From Streptomyces sp. CB02959 (GTDB lineage: Bacteria > Actinomycetota > Actinomycetes > Streptomycetales > Streptomycetaceae), in contig NZ_NNBP01000010.1 of the NCBI RefSeq assembly GCF_002803155.1, forward strand, positions 1 through 64,000: a DNA stretch of 64,000 nt. Reading direction: 5' to 3'. Below are positions 14,737 to 23,587 of this stretch, piece by piece. A program made the translations under genes and the position numbers. The notes beneath the pieces were generated by a model. The model searched no databases and was not told the DNA's origin. It saw only the letters and a list, made by a program, of their open reading frames with translations. Every line of letters begins with the position of its first letter. The first letter of the stretch is position 1.

Positions 14737-17609
14737 GTGACGGGAACGGTGCGTCGCAGCCGCAGGCGCGACCGCAGTCGCGGCCGGAGGCGCAGGCCGG
14801 GCGGCAGTCGGTTCGTGCGCCGCGCCCGGCGGCGGGTTCGCTGGCTGTGCCCGATCTGTCGCTGGTGGTGCTGATCGGCGCGACCGGCTCCGGCAAGTCG
14901 ACCTTCGCCGCCCGGCACTTCAAACCGACCGAGGTGATCTCGTCGGACTTCTGCCGGGGGCTGGTCAGCGACGACGAGAACGACCAGGCCGCCAGTGGCG
15001 ATGCCTTCGAGGTCCTGCACTTCATCGTCGGCAAGCGGCTCGCGGCCGGGCGGTTGACGGTGGTGGACGCCACCAACGTGCAGGCCGAATCGCGCGCCCG
15101 GCTGGTGCGGCTGGCCCGCGAGCACGATGTCCTGCCGGTGGCGATCGTGCTGGACGTGCCCGAGCACGTCTGCGCCGAGCGGAACGCGGCGCGCGCCGAC
15201 CGGGTCGGGCTGCCGCGTCGTGTCATCCAGCGGCACCAGCGCGAACTGCGGCGCTCGGTGGGGAAGTTGGAGCGCGAGGGGTTCCGGAAGGTGCACCTCC
15301 TGCGTGGCGAGCGGGAGATCGAGGCCGCGGAGGTCGTCAGGGAGCGGCGGTTCAACGACCTGCGGCACCTCGCGGGGCCGTTCGACATCGTCGGCGACAT
15401 CCACGGTTGCCGCTCCGAGCTGGAGACCCTGCTGGGCCGGCTCGGCTACGAGCTCGCCCGGGACGGGCAGGGGCGGGCCGTGGACGCGGTGCACCCCGAG
15501 GGCCGTACGGCGGTCTTCGTCGGTGACCTCGTCGACCGGGGGCCGGACAGTCCGGGCGTACTGCGCCTGGTGACGGGAATGGTGGCGTCCGGTCACGCAC
15601 TGTGCGTATCCGGGAATCACGAGAACAAGCTCGGGCGTTATCTCAGTGGTCGCGCGGTGCAGCACACGCACGGCCTCGCTGAAACCGTCGAGCAGTTCGA
15701 GAAGGAGGACGAGGCGTTCCGCGCCGGGGCCGCGGAGTTCATCAGGGGGCTGGTCAGTCACTACGTCCTGGACGGGGGTGGATTGGTGGTCTGCCATGCC
15801 GGGCTGCCGGAGAAGTACCACGGCCGTACGTCGGGCCGGGTGCGGTCCTTCGCGCTGTACGGCGACACCACCGGCGAGACCGACGAGTTCGGCCTGCCCG
15901 TGCGCTATCCGTGGGCGGAGGAGTACCGCGGCCGCGCCGCCGTCGTCTACGGCCACACGCCCACCCCGCGCGCCGGCTGGCTCAACAACACCATCTGCCT
16001 GGACACCGGCTGCGTCTTCGGCGGGAAGTTGACCGCGCTGCGCTGGCCGGAGCGTGAACTGGTCGACGTACCGGCCGAGCGCGTCTGGTACGAGCCGACC
16101 AAACCGCTGGCCACGGAAGCGCCGGGCGGGGCGGACGGTCGCCCGCTGGATCTCGGCGACGTGGCCGGCCGGCGGATCGTGGAGACCCGCCACATGGGCC
16201 GCCTCGCCGTGAAGGAGGAGAACGCCGCGGCCGCGCTGGAAGTGATGAGCCGCTTCGCGATAGACCCGCGGCTGCTGCCGTATCTCCCGCCGACCATGGC
16301 GCCCTGCGCGACCGCCAGACCGTCCGAGGAGGCGGACGCACGCGACGAAGGCTTCCTGGAGCACCCGCTGGAGGCGTTCGCCGAGTACCGCGCGGCGGGC
16401 GTCCGCGAAGTGGTGTGCGAGGAGAAGCACATGGGTTCCCGGGCGGTGGTGCTGGTCTGCCGGGACGAGGCGGTGGCCCGTGAGCGCTTCGGGGTGACGG
16501 GCGAAGACGTCTCGGGTGCCCTGTACACCCGCACCGGACGGCCGTTCTTCGACGACCGGGAGACGACGGAGCGGATACTGCGGCGGGTCCGCGACTGTGC
16601 GGACCAGGCCGGGTTGTGGGCCGAGCTGGACACCGAATGGCTGCTGCTGGACGCCGAGTTGATGCCGTGGTCCCTCAAGGCGACGGGTCTGTTGCGGACG
16701 CAGTACGCGGCGGTCGGCGCGGCGTCCGGGGCGGTGTTCCCGGGGGCGCTCGGCGCGCTGGAGGCGGCGGCCGCCCGCGGGGTCGAGGTGGCGGCGCTGC
16801 TCGACCGGCAGCGCGGGCGGGCCGCCGATGCCGCGGCGTTCACCGACGCGTACCGGCGGTACTGCTGGCGGGTCGGGGAAACGGCACCGACTGCGGCCGA
16901 CGCGCAGCCGGGGCCGACCGTACCGGCTGGACCGACCGGGCCGACTGGACGGACCGGGCAGGCGGGACGCGGCGGGCTGGCCGGGATCCGGCTCGCGCCC
17001 TTCCAGGTACTCGCCGTTGAGGGGCGCAGCCTGGCCGCCGTGCCGCACACCGAGCAACTGGCCCTGATCGACCGGCTGATAGCGGCCGATCAGGCGCTCC
17101 CGGCGGGGGCGTGGGAAGACACGGCGGCCCACGACGCCGGGACGCCCGGCGTACTCGCTGCGCCTGGCGCCGCAGCGCCCGCCGCCGACCGAATACGGCT
17201 GCTCGCGCCGACCCGGCGGCTGGTCGTCGACACCGAGGACGAGGCGTCGGTCGCGGCGGGTGTCGCGTGGTGGCTGGATCTGACCGCCGGCGGCGGTGAG
17301 GGCATGGTCGTCAAGCCGGTCCGGGCGCTGGTCCGGCAGCCGGACGGCCGGCTCGTCCAGCCGGGCATCAAGTGCCGTGGCCGGGAGTACCTGCGGATCA
17401 TCTACGGTCCGGAGTACACCCGCCCGGACAACCTGCGGCGGCTGCGCATCCGCCACCTCGGCCACAAGCGTTCGCTGGCCCTGCGCGAGTACGCACTGGG
17501 GCTGGAGGCGCTCGACCGGCTGGCGGACGGGGAACCGCTCTGGCGGGTGCACGAAGCGGTCTTCGCGGTGCTCGCGCTGGAGTCGGAGCCGGTGGACCCA
17601 CGGCTGTAA
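14733..17609 (+). CDS. pnkp: Polynucleotide kinase-phosphatase-adenylyltransferase Pnkp
   Basis: A 958-residue RNA end-healing and sealing enzyme. The kinase has Walker A GATGSGKST (49-57). The binuclear-metal phosphatase has GDIHGC (221-226), GDLVDRG (264-270) and SGNHENK (293-299), which removes 2',3'-cyclic phosphate. The C-terminal ligase-like domain has the nucleotidyl lysine in EEKHMGSR (Lys565). Together with Hen1 it forms the bacterial Pnkp/Hen1 RNA repair complex. An Ala/Pro/Gly/Thr-rich insert at about residues 720-745 separates parts of the ligase domain. Its start overlaps the hen1 stop, so the pair is translationally coupled. Confidence 0.95.
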   Translation: MSDGNGASQPQARPQSRPEAQAGRQSVRAPRPAAGSLAVPDLSLVVLIGATGSGKSTFAARHFKPTEVISSDFCRGLVSDDENDQAASGDAFEVLHFIVGKRLAAGRLTVVDATNVQAESRARLVRLAREHDVLPVAIVLDVPEHVCAERNAARADRVGLPRRVIQRHQRELRRSVGKLEREGFRKVHLLRGEREIEAAEVVRERRFNDLRHLAGPFDIVGDIHGCRSELETLLGRLGYELARDGQGRAVDAVHPEGRTAVFVGDLVDRGPDSPGVLRLVTGMVASGHALCVSGNHENKLGRYLSGRAVQHTHGLAETVEQFEKEDEAFRAGAAEFIRGLVSHYVLDGGGLVVCHAGLPEKYHGRTSGRVRSFALYGDTTGETDEFGLPVRYPWAEEYRGRAAVVYGHTPTPRAGWLNNTICLDTGCVFGGKLTALRWPERELVDVPAERVWYEPTKPLATEAPGGADGRPLDLGDVAGRRIVETRHMGRLAVKEENAAAALEVMSRFAIDPRLLPYLPPTMAPCATARPSEEADARDEGFLEHPLEAFAEYRAAGVREVVCEEKHMGSRAVVLVCRDEAVARERFGVTGEDVSGALYTRTGRPFFDDRETTERILRRVRDCADQAGLWAELDTEWLLLDAELMPWSLKATGLLRTQYAAVGAASGAVFPGALGALEAAAARGVEVAALLDRQRGRAADAAAFTDAYRRYCWRVGETAPTAADAQPGPTVPAGPTGPTGRTGQAGRGGLAGIRLAPFQVLAVEGRSLAAVPHTEQLALIDRLIAADQALPAGAWEDTAAHDAGTPGVLAAPGAAAPAADRIRLLAPTRRLVVDTEDEASVAAGVAWWLDLTAGGGEGMVVKPVRALVRQPDGRLVQPGIKCRGREYLRIIYGPEYTRPDNLRRLRIRHLGHKRSLALREYALGLEALDRLADGEPLWRVHEAVFAVLALESEPVDPRL

Positions 17610-17672
17610 CCGGCCACGGCGGGTCCGCAACCGGCCGCGGGTCCGCCGCGTCCAGGGCTCGGCGTCGGCGGT

Positions 17673-18719
17673 TCACGCCACCGGTGCCACGGGTGCCCCC
17701 GATGGGACAGGGGCTCCCGATGGGACAGGGGCCACGGGTGCCACGGGTGCGACTGATGCCACCCGTGCCGTCCGGTACGTCCGCCGGTAGTCGACCGGGG
17801 GCACGCCCATCGCCCGGGTGAAGTGGCGGCGGAGGTTGGCGGCCGTTCCCAGGCCGGCGACCTCCGCCACCCGGTCCACTGGCAGATCGGTGCTCTCCAG
17901 CAACTCGCGTGCACGGGCGATGCGTTGGGACTGGAGCCACTGCATCGGCGTGGTCCCGGTCGCGGCGTGGAAGCGCCGGACGAGGGTGCGCGGGCTGGTG
18001 TGCGCGTACCGCGCGAGGTCGGCGACGGTCAGCGGTTCGCGGAGCCGTTCGGCGGCCCAGTGCAGCACCGGCGCCAGGGAGTCGTCGCGGCGTTCCGGCA
18101 GCGGCGTCTCGATGTACTGCGCCTGGCCGCCGGGGCGGTGCGCGGGCGCGACCAGCTGCCGGGCGTAGGAGTTGGCGACGCCGGTGCCGAAGTCCTCGCG
18201 GATGAGGTGCAGGCAGACGTCGATGGAGGCGGTGGCGCCCGCGCCGGTGAGCACATCGCCGTGGTCGACGTAGAGGACCGACGGGTCCACGGTGACCTTC
18301 GGATAGCGCTCGGCGAGCAGGGCCGCGTACATCCAGTGGGTGGCCGCGGTCCGGCCGTCGAGCAGTCCGGTCGCGGCGAGGGTGAAGGCACCGGAACAGA
18401 ACGAGACCAGGCGTGCGCCGAGCCGATGGGCCTCGCGCAGCGCCGCGACGAGTTCGGCCGGCGGGTCGCCGTGGACGTCCGCGGACGCCGGCACGATGAC
18501 CGTGTCGGCGGAGATCAGGTCCTCGATGCCGTGCGGGGTCCGGGCACTGAACCACGGCCCGGCGAGCGGCGCTTCACCCTCCGTGCCCCCGATCGCGCAC
18601 ACCCGGAGGTCGTACCAGTCCGGAGGCGGCTGGAGCCGGTCGAAGCCGAAGATGTGGCAGGGGACGGAGAGTTCGAAGAACGGCATGCCGTCGGTGACGG
18701 CGATCGCGATCGAGGGCAT
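17673..18719 (-). CDS. GlxA-type AraC-family regulator (DJ-1/PfpI plus AraC HTH)
   Basis: A 348-residue regulator. Residues 1-175 are a DJ-1/PfpI domain with the nucleophile-elbow-like SFCSGAFTLAATGLLDGR. Residues 215-315 carry the two AraC helix-turn-helix motifs (LTVADLARYAHTSPRTLVRR and the second around RVAEVAGLGTAANLRRHF). The last 25 residues are a VAP/VPSGAP repeat encoded by tandem 18-bp units. The domain order is that of GlxA and AdpA. It is divergent from an MFS exporter 95 bases away and is likely to control it; TGGCAG repeats lie between the two genes. Confidence 0.92.
   Translation of the reverse strand: MPSIAIAVTDGMPFFELSVPCHIFGFDRLQPPPDWYDLRVCAIGGTEGEAPLAGPWFSARTPHGIEDLISADTVIVPASADVHGDPPAELVAALREAHRLGARLVSFCSGAFTLAATGLLDGRTAATHWMYAALLAERYPKVTVDPSVLYVDHGDVLTGAGATASIDVCLHLIREDFGTGVANSYARQLVAPAHRPGGQAQYIETPLPERRDDSLAPVLHWAAERLREPLTVADLARYAHTSPRTLVRRFHAATGTTPMQWLQSQRIARARELLESTDLPVDRVAEVAGLGTAANLRRHFTRAMGVPPVDYRRTYRTARVASVAPVAPVAPVPSGAPVPSGAPVAPVA
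17701..17736 (-). repeat. Tandem 18-bp repeat in the 3' end of the GlxA-type gene
   Basis: GATGGGACAGGGGCTCCC is repeated at 17701-17718 and 17719-17736 (second copy diverging at its end). It encodes the VPSGAP units of the regulator tail. Further GCCACGGGTG units flank it. Confidence 0.7.
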
Positions 18720-18728
18720 GGCGCGAGT

Positions 18729-18777
18729 GTGGCAGAACGGGTGGCAGGAATGTAGCGGGTGGTGGCAGGGCTGCCAC
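18729..18777. promoter_or_regulatory. Four TGGCAG sites in the GlxA/MFS divergent promoter
   Basis: GTGGCAG occurs at 18729-18735, 18741-18747 and 18762-18768 on the plus strand, and inverted as CTGCCAC at 18771-18777. TGGCAGGAAT (18742-18751) matches the AdpA consensus TGGCSNGWWY at nine of ten positions. These are good candidates for the binding sites of the divergent AraC-family regulator, or of AdpA. Confidence 0.5.
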
Positions 18778-18814
18778 TCGTGACGGGGGTGCCTACGGCC
18801 GATGCTTGAGCGAC

Positions 18815-20500
18815 ATGACCACTCCTCTTCCGGGAAGCCCGGGGACGGGTGCGCCCACCGGCGCCACCCCCGCTACCCGCCGACCCGACGACAACGGGCA
18901 CCCCTGCGCCCCGGCCACCGGCCCGCAGCCCCGCACCTCGACGACCGTCGCGCGGCCGTCAGTCCGTGCCACCGGCCGACAGGCCGACGCCTCCGCCGAC
19001 CCCGCGGCAGCCCGCGTAGAACCCGGCCCGCGCGTGGCCCCCGCCCCCCGGGCAACTTCCGACCGGCCCGCAGCCTCCGACCGGCCTGTAGCCTCCGACC
19101 GGCCCGCAGCCTCCGGCCCCGGCGATGCGCCAGAGCCTGGCGATGCGCCCGACCCCCGCCGCTGGCTGATCCTGACGATCGCCTCCGCGGCGCAGTTCCT
19201 CGCCGTACTCGACCTGATCGCGGTCACCATCGCGTTCCCGGCGATCGGCCAGGACTTCGCACCGGCACCCGCCTCCGCGCTCTCCTGGGTGCTCAACGGC
19301 TACACCGTCGTGCTCGCCGCGCTCCTCGTACCCGCCGGGCGGCTCGCCGACGAGGCCGGGCGGCGGCGCTGCTTCCTCATCGGCATGGTGCTGTTCGGCC
19401 TGGCATCGGCGGCCTGTGGGGCGGCGCCCACACTCACCCTGCTCGTCGTGGCGCGCGTGGTGCAGGGCGCGGCCGCCGCCGTGCTGATCCCCACCTCCCT
19501 CTCCCTCGCGCTGCCCGCCTTCCCGGCCCGCGAGCGGGCGACCGCGGTCGGCGCGTGGACGGCGGTCAGCGCCGTGGCCGCGAGTTCCGGGCCGGTGATC
19601 GGCGGGCTGCTCGCCGCCTCCGACTGGCGGCTGATCTTCCTGATCAACGTTCCGGTGGTGCTGCTCGCGGTCGGCGCGGGCGTCCGACTGCTGCCCCGCT
19701 CGGCACGCGGGCCGCGGCAGGCGCTCGACCTGCCGGGGACGGCGTTGGTGCTGGTCTGCATCGGTGCGCTGGTGACCGCGTGCGTCCAGGCCCCCGAGTG
19801 GGGGTATGCCGCCCCGGTCACGCTCGCCGTCCTCGCCGCCGGTGTACTGGCCGGTGTGCTGGGCGTGCGCCATGTCCGACGGGCCGCGCAACCCATCCTG
19901 CACCCGGTGCTCTTCCGCACCCCCGGATTCACCCCGGCCACCCTGGGGCTGCTCGGCTACTTCGTCGCCTACGGGGCGATGATGCTCGCCGCCAGCCTGT
20001 TGTTCACCGACGTCTGGCACTACTCGGTACGGACGGCAGGGCTGGCGATGGCGCCCTGGCCGCTGACCGTACTGGTGGTCTCCGCGGTCTCCGGCCGGAT
20101 CGTCGGGGCGGTCGGTGGCCGGGGGACGGCGGTGATCGGCGCGCTGGGGTTCGTGGCGGCCGCCCTGTGGTGGATCGTCCTGGCCGGCGACGGGAGCGGG
20201 GGCACGCACTACGCGGTGCGGTTCCTGCCCGGGTTGATCTTCGCGGGGATCGGCACCGGGCTGTACCAGCCGGTGATGTTCGCCGCCGCGGGGTCGCTGC
20301 CCAGTAGCCAACTCTCCCTCGGTTCGGGGGTCCTGATGGTCTCCCGGCAGGCCGGAACCGCGCTCGGCGTCGCCGTACTGGTCGCCACCATGGGCGGCCA
20401 GCAGCACCCGGAGTTCGGGGCGCTGCGCGGCGGCTGGATCATCGCGGCGGTGATGTCGGCGGGCGCGGTGGCCGCGGCGCTGAGGTTGCGGCGGTGCTGA
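18815..20500 (+). CDS. MFS multidrug-type exporter (DHA2/EmrB family)
   Basis: A transporter of about 561 residues. After a 110-residue Pro/Ala/Arg-rich N-terminal extension come about 14 membrane segments. The motif A region reads RLADEAGRRR after the second segment, and motif C is seen in AASSGPVIGGLLAAS. The N-terminal extension includes the repeat ASDRPV/ASDRPA from 18-bp tandem DNA units (about 19063-19110). The start may be ATG 18815 or the upstream TTG 18806. Divergence from the GlxA-type regulator suggests ligand-induced export. Confidence 0.9.
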   Translation: MTTPLPGSPGTGAPTGATPATRRPDDNGHPCAPATGPQPRTSTTVARPSVRATGRQADASADPAAARVEPGPRVAPAPRATSDRPAASDRPVASDRPAASGPGDAPEPGDAPDPRRWLILTIASAAQFLAVLDLIAVTIAFPAIGQDFAPAPASALSWVLNGYTVVLAALLVPAGRLADEAGRRRCFLIGMVLFGLASAACGAAPTLTLLVVARVVQGAAAAVLIPTSLSLALPAFPARERATAVGAWTAVSAVAASSGPVIGGLLAASDWRLIFLINVPVVLLAVGAGVRLLPRSARGPRQALDLPGTALVLVCIGALVTACVQAPEWGYAAPVTLAVLAAGVLAGVLGVRHVRRAAQPILHPVLFRTPGFTPATLGLLGYFVAYGAMMLAASLLFTDVWHYSVRTAGLAMAPWPLTVLVVSAVSGRIVGAVGGRGTAVIGALGFVAAALWWIVLAGDGSGGTHYAVRFLPGLIFAGIGTGLYQPVMFAAAGSLPSSQLSLGSGVLMVSRQAGTALGVAVLVATMGGQQHPEFGALRGGWIIAAVMSAGAVAAALRLRRC

Positions 20501-20665
20501 TCCCGGGGCGGTAGATGGGGAGCGCGAGGGAGACGGGCTGCCTGGGGGTGGGGGTGGGAGTGGGGGTGTCGGAGCGGGGGCTCGGGGGCGGGTGCGGCGC
20601 CCACCAACACCCCCCGACATCCCCGACTCCCGACGTCGCGCGCTCCGAGCCGACAAGATGGGGAG

Positions 20666-21901
20666 ATGGGATTCCATGTCGACTCAGAGGCCGGGCGGCT
20701 GCGCCGGGTGATCCTGCACCGCCCCGATCTGGAACTGAAGCGGCTCACCCCCTCCAACAAGGACACCCTGCTCTTCGACGACGTGCTGTGGGTCCGTCGG
20801 GCCCGGGCCGAGCACGACGGGTTCGCGGACGTGCTCCGCGACCGGGGCGTCGAGGTGCACCTCTTCGGGGATCTGCTGGCCGACAGCCTGCAGATCCCCC
20901 AGGCGCGCACGCTGGTCCTGGACCGGGTCTTCGACGAGAACGAGTACGGGCCGCTGGCGACCGACCACTTGCGGGCGGCGTTCGAGGAACTGCCGGTGTC
21001 CGAACTCGTCGAGGCGCTGGTCGGCGGGATGACCAAGCGCGAGTTCCTGGAACGCCACCCCGAACCCACCTCGGTCCGCTTCCACGTGATGGACCTCGAC
21101 GACTTCCTGTTGGGTCCGCTGCCCAACCACCTCTTCACCCGCGACACCTCCGCCTGGATCTACGACGGGGTGTCGATCAACTCGATGCGCTGGCCCGCCC
21201 GGCAGCGCGAGACCGTGCACTACGAAGCCATCTACCACTACCACCCGCTCTTCCGCGACGAGTCCTTCCACGTCTGGTCCGAGGGCCAGGCGGACTACCC
21301 CTCGACGATCGAGGGCGGCGACGTCCTGGTGATGGGGAACGGCGCGGTGCTGATCGGCATGAGCGAGCGGACCACTCCGCAGGCGGTGGAACTCCTGGCC
21401 CGCGGGCTGTTCGAGGCGGGGTCCGCGCAGACGATCGTGGCGCTGGACATGCCCAAGCGACGGGCGTTCATGCACCTGGACACCGTGATGACCATGATCG
21501 ACGGGGACACCTTCACCCAGTACGCGGGTCTGGGCATGCTCCGCTCGTACACCATCGAACCGGGCGCGGGTGCGCAGGACCTCAAGGTCACCGACCATCC
21601 GCCGGAGCACATGCACCGCGCCATAGCGGCCTCCCTGGGCCTCTCCGACATCCGGGTGCTCACCGCGACCCAGGACGTGCACGCCGCCGAACGCGAGCAG
21701 TGGGACGACGGCTGCAACGTGCTGGCGGTGGAGCCGGGCGTGGTGGTGGCCTACGAGCGGAACGTCACCACCAACACCTTCCTGCGCAAGCGCGGCATCG
21801 AGGTGATCACGATCCCCGGGAGCGAGCTGGGCCGGGGCCGCGGCGGACCGCGCTGTATGAGCTGCCCGGTGACGAGGGACGCCGTGCCGGGCGTGGGCTG
21901 A
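20666..21901 (+). CDS. arcA: Arginine deiminase
   Basis: A 411-residue enzyme that hydrolyses L-arginine to citrulline and ammonia, the first step of the ADI pathway. It starts GFHVDSEAGRLRRVILHRP, typical of ArcA, and has FTRDTSAW near 155, EGGDVLVMG near 216 and the catalytic Cys397 in the C-terminal GPRCMSCP. Length equals the family norm. A GGGAG stands 4 bases before the ATG. Ornithine carbamoyltransferase and a cationic amino-acid permease follow on the same strand, but no carbamate kinase gene (arcC) is in the window. Confidence 0.95.
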   Translation: MGFHVDSEAGRLRRVILHRPDLELKRLTPSNKDTLLFDDVLWVRRARAEHDGFADVLRDRGVEVHLFGDLLADSLQIPQARTLVLDRVFDENEYGPLATDHLRAAFEELPVSELVEALVGGMTKREFLERHPEPTSVRFHVMDLDDFLLGPLPNHLFTRDTSAWIYDGVSINSMRWPARQRETVHYEAIYHYHPLFRDESFHVWSEGQADYPSTIEGGDVLVMGNGAVLIGMSERTTPQAVELLARGLFEAGSAQTIVALDMPKRRAFMHLDTVMTMIDGDTFTQYAGLGMLRSYTIEPGAGAQDLKVTDHPPEHMHRAIAASLGLSDIRVLTATQDVHAAEREQWDDGCNVLAVEPGVVVAYERNVTTNTFLRKRGIEVITIPGSELGRGRGGPRCMSCPVTRDAVPGVG

Positions 21902-21934
21902 GAGGGGCGTGGGCTGAGAGGGGCGTGGGCCGAG
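21891..21934 (+). repeat. Short tandem repeat across the arcA stop codon
   Basis: A 16-bp unit GCGTGGGCTGAGAGGG is present 2.75 times at 21891-21934; the arcA TGA lies in the first copy. It probably arose by local duplication. Confidence 0.7.
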
Positions 21935-22012
21935 CCGGCAGGACGGTCCGGGTGGGCGGGCCCGCCGGGTCCGTGTCACGGTGGGGTGCCGGGCCGCGGC
22001 ATCAGTCCAGGC

Positions 22013-22090
22013 CCGGCCCCACCGGGCCGCACCAGCCCCCACCGAACCGCACCAGCCCCCACCGAACCGCACCAGCCCCCACCGGACCGC
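22013..22090 (+). repeat. 20-bp tandem repeat between arcA and argF
   Basis: The unit ACCAGCCCCCACCGAACCGC is present about four times (22031-22090 contains three nearly identical copies, with a diverged one before). The surrounding 22091-22130 continues as ACCGC repeats. The region has no gene and no obvious hairpin. Confidence 0.75.
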
Positions 22091-22142
22091 AGCACACCGC
22101 ACCGCACCGCATCGGGTTGGAGCACGCTCATGGGGGAAGACT

Positions 22143-22158
22143 CCGTATAGAGATACGG
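22143..22158. promoter_or_regulatory. Dyad operator candidate upstream of argF
   Basis: CCGTATAGAGATACGG is a perfect 6-4-6 dyad. The arm-gap-arm spacing equals that of ARG boxes (TGNAT, 4 bases, ATNCA), although the arms differ at two bases. CGTATACAC follows 6 bases later and could be a -10 region. It may bind ArgR or a local regulator. Confidence 0.4.
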
Positions 22159-22393
22159 CACCTCGTATACACTTCCAGTGTTCGAGCGCGATCCGATCCA
22201 CCCATCGGATCCGTCCGATCCGCCCACCGGGACTGGTCCGACCCTCGGCCCGGCCCCGGTATCGGCCCGACGCCGACCGCAAGATCCGACGCCGACATCG
22301 GCCCGCCCCCGCTTGCGGCCCGCCCCGGCATCGGCCCCGCTCCACCCCGCTCCACCCCATCCATCCCGACCGCCGCGAACCAGGAGCCCACCC

Positions 22394-23398
22394 ATGGCGA
22401 TAGACCTCACGGGCCGCCACTTCCTCAAGGAGCTGGACTTCAGCGCCGAGGAGTTCCGCCGACTGATCGACCTGGCCGCCGAGCTGAAGGCGGCCAAGCA
22501 CGCCGGTACCGAGGTCCGCCGCCTGAACGGCCGCAACATCGCCCTGATCTTCGAGAAGACCTCGACCCGGACCCGCTGCTCCTTCGAGGTCGCGGCCGCG
22601 GACCAGGGCGCCACGACCACCTATCTCGACCCGACCGGTTCGCAGATCGGGCACAAGGAGTCGGTCAAGGACACCGCCCGCGTCCTGGGCCGGATGTTCG
22701 ACGCCATCGAGTTCCGCGGCAGCGCCCACGCCGACGTCGAAGAACTCGCCGCGCACGCCGGGGTGCCCGTCTACAACGGGCTCACCGACGACTGGCACCC
22801 GACCCAGATGCTCGCCGACGTCCTGACCATGATCGAGCACGGCGGCGGCCGCCCCCTGGAGGAGACCGCCTTCGCCTACCTCGGCGACGCCCGCAACAAC
22901 ATGGGCAACTCCTACCTCGTCACCGGCGCCCTGCTCGGCATGGACGTACGGATCGTGGCGCCCCGGAAGCTCTGGCCCGAAGAGGCCGTCATCGCCCGGG
23001 CGCGGGCGCTCGCGGAGACCAGCGGGGCCCGGATCACCCTGACCGAGGAGGTCGCCGAGGGCGTGCGGGGCGCCGACTTCGTCGCCACCGACGTGTGGGT
23101 CTCCATGGGCGAGCCCAAGGAGGTCTGGGACGAGCGGATCGCGCTGCTCGCCCCGTACGCGGTCACGATGGACGTGCTGCGCGCCACCGGCAAGCCCGGG
23201 GTGAAGTTCCTGCACTGCCTGCCCGCCTACCACGACCTCGGCACCGAGGTCGGCCGGGAGATCCACGCCCGCCACGGCCTGACCTCGCTGGAGGTCACCG
23301 ACGAGGTCTTCGAGTCGGCGCACTCGGTCGTCTTCGACGAGGCGGAGAACCGGATGCACACCATCAAGGCCGTGATGGTGGCGACGCTGGCCGGCTAG
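22394..23398 (+). CDS. argF: Ornithine carbamoyltransferase
   Basis: A 334-residue enzyme that interconverts ornithine plus carbamoyl phosphate with citrulline. It carries the carbamoyl-phosphate motif STRTR (about 57-61), the ornithine loop DVWVSMGE near 235 and HCLP near 275. The start at 22394 is chosen because the family N-terminus MAIDLTGRHFLKE begins there; the upstream open frame only reads repeats. Next to arginine deiminase it could serve catabolically (arcB) as well as in biosynthesis. Confidence 0.95.
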   Translation: MAIDLTGRHFLKELDFSAEEFRRLIDLAAELKAAKHAGTEVRRLNGRNIALIFEKTSTRTRCSFEVAAADQGATTTYLDPTGSQIGHKESVKDTARVLGRMFDAIEFRGSAHADVEELAAHAGVPVYNGLTDDWHPTQMLADVLTMIEHGGGRPLEETAFAYLGDARNNMGNSYLVTGALLGMDVRIVAPRKLWPEEAVIARARALAETSGARITLTEEVAEGVRGADFVATDVWVSMGEPKEVWDERIALLAPYAVTMDVLRATGKPGVKFLHCLPAYHDLGTEVGREIHARHGLTSLEVTDEVFESAHSVVFDEAENRMHTIKAVMVATLAG

Positions 23399-23587
23399 CC
23401 GGGCGGCTCCTCCCTGCCGCCCGTCGGGGCACCGGGCAGGGCGCAGCCGTCCGCCCCATGCGCGGTCAGGCGGCCCGGATGGTTACCATCGAGCCGCTCA
23501 CGGGGTCCGGACCCACCGGTTCGGACCCCGCTGCGCGCCCGGCCCACCCGCGCCGCGCGCCTCGCACCACCAGAGAGAGAACCACCC

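Noticed and set aside
14403..17630. Minus-strand open frame of 1075 codons
   Set aside because: It lies opposite hen1 and pnkp, whose motifs are complete. The product is His/Arg/Pro/Gln-rich with no family resemblance, a typical antisense frame of high-GC DNA.
22013..22090. CRISPR array
   Set aside because: The 20-bp units are directly adjacent without spacers and no cas genes exist in the window; it is a simple tandem repeat.
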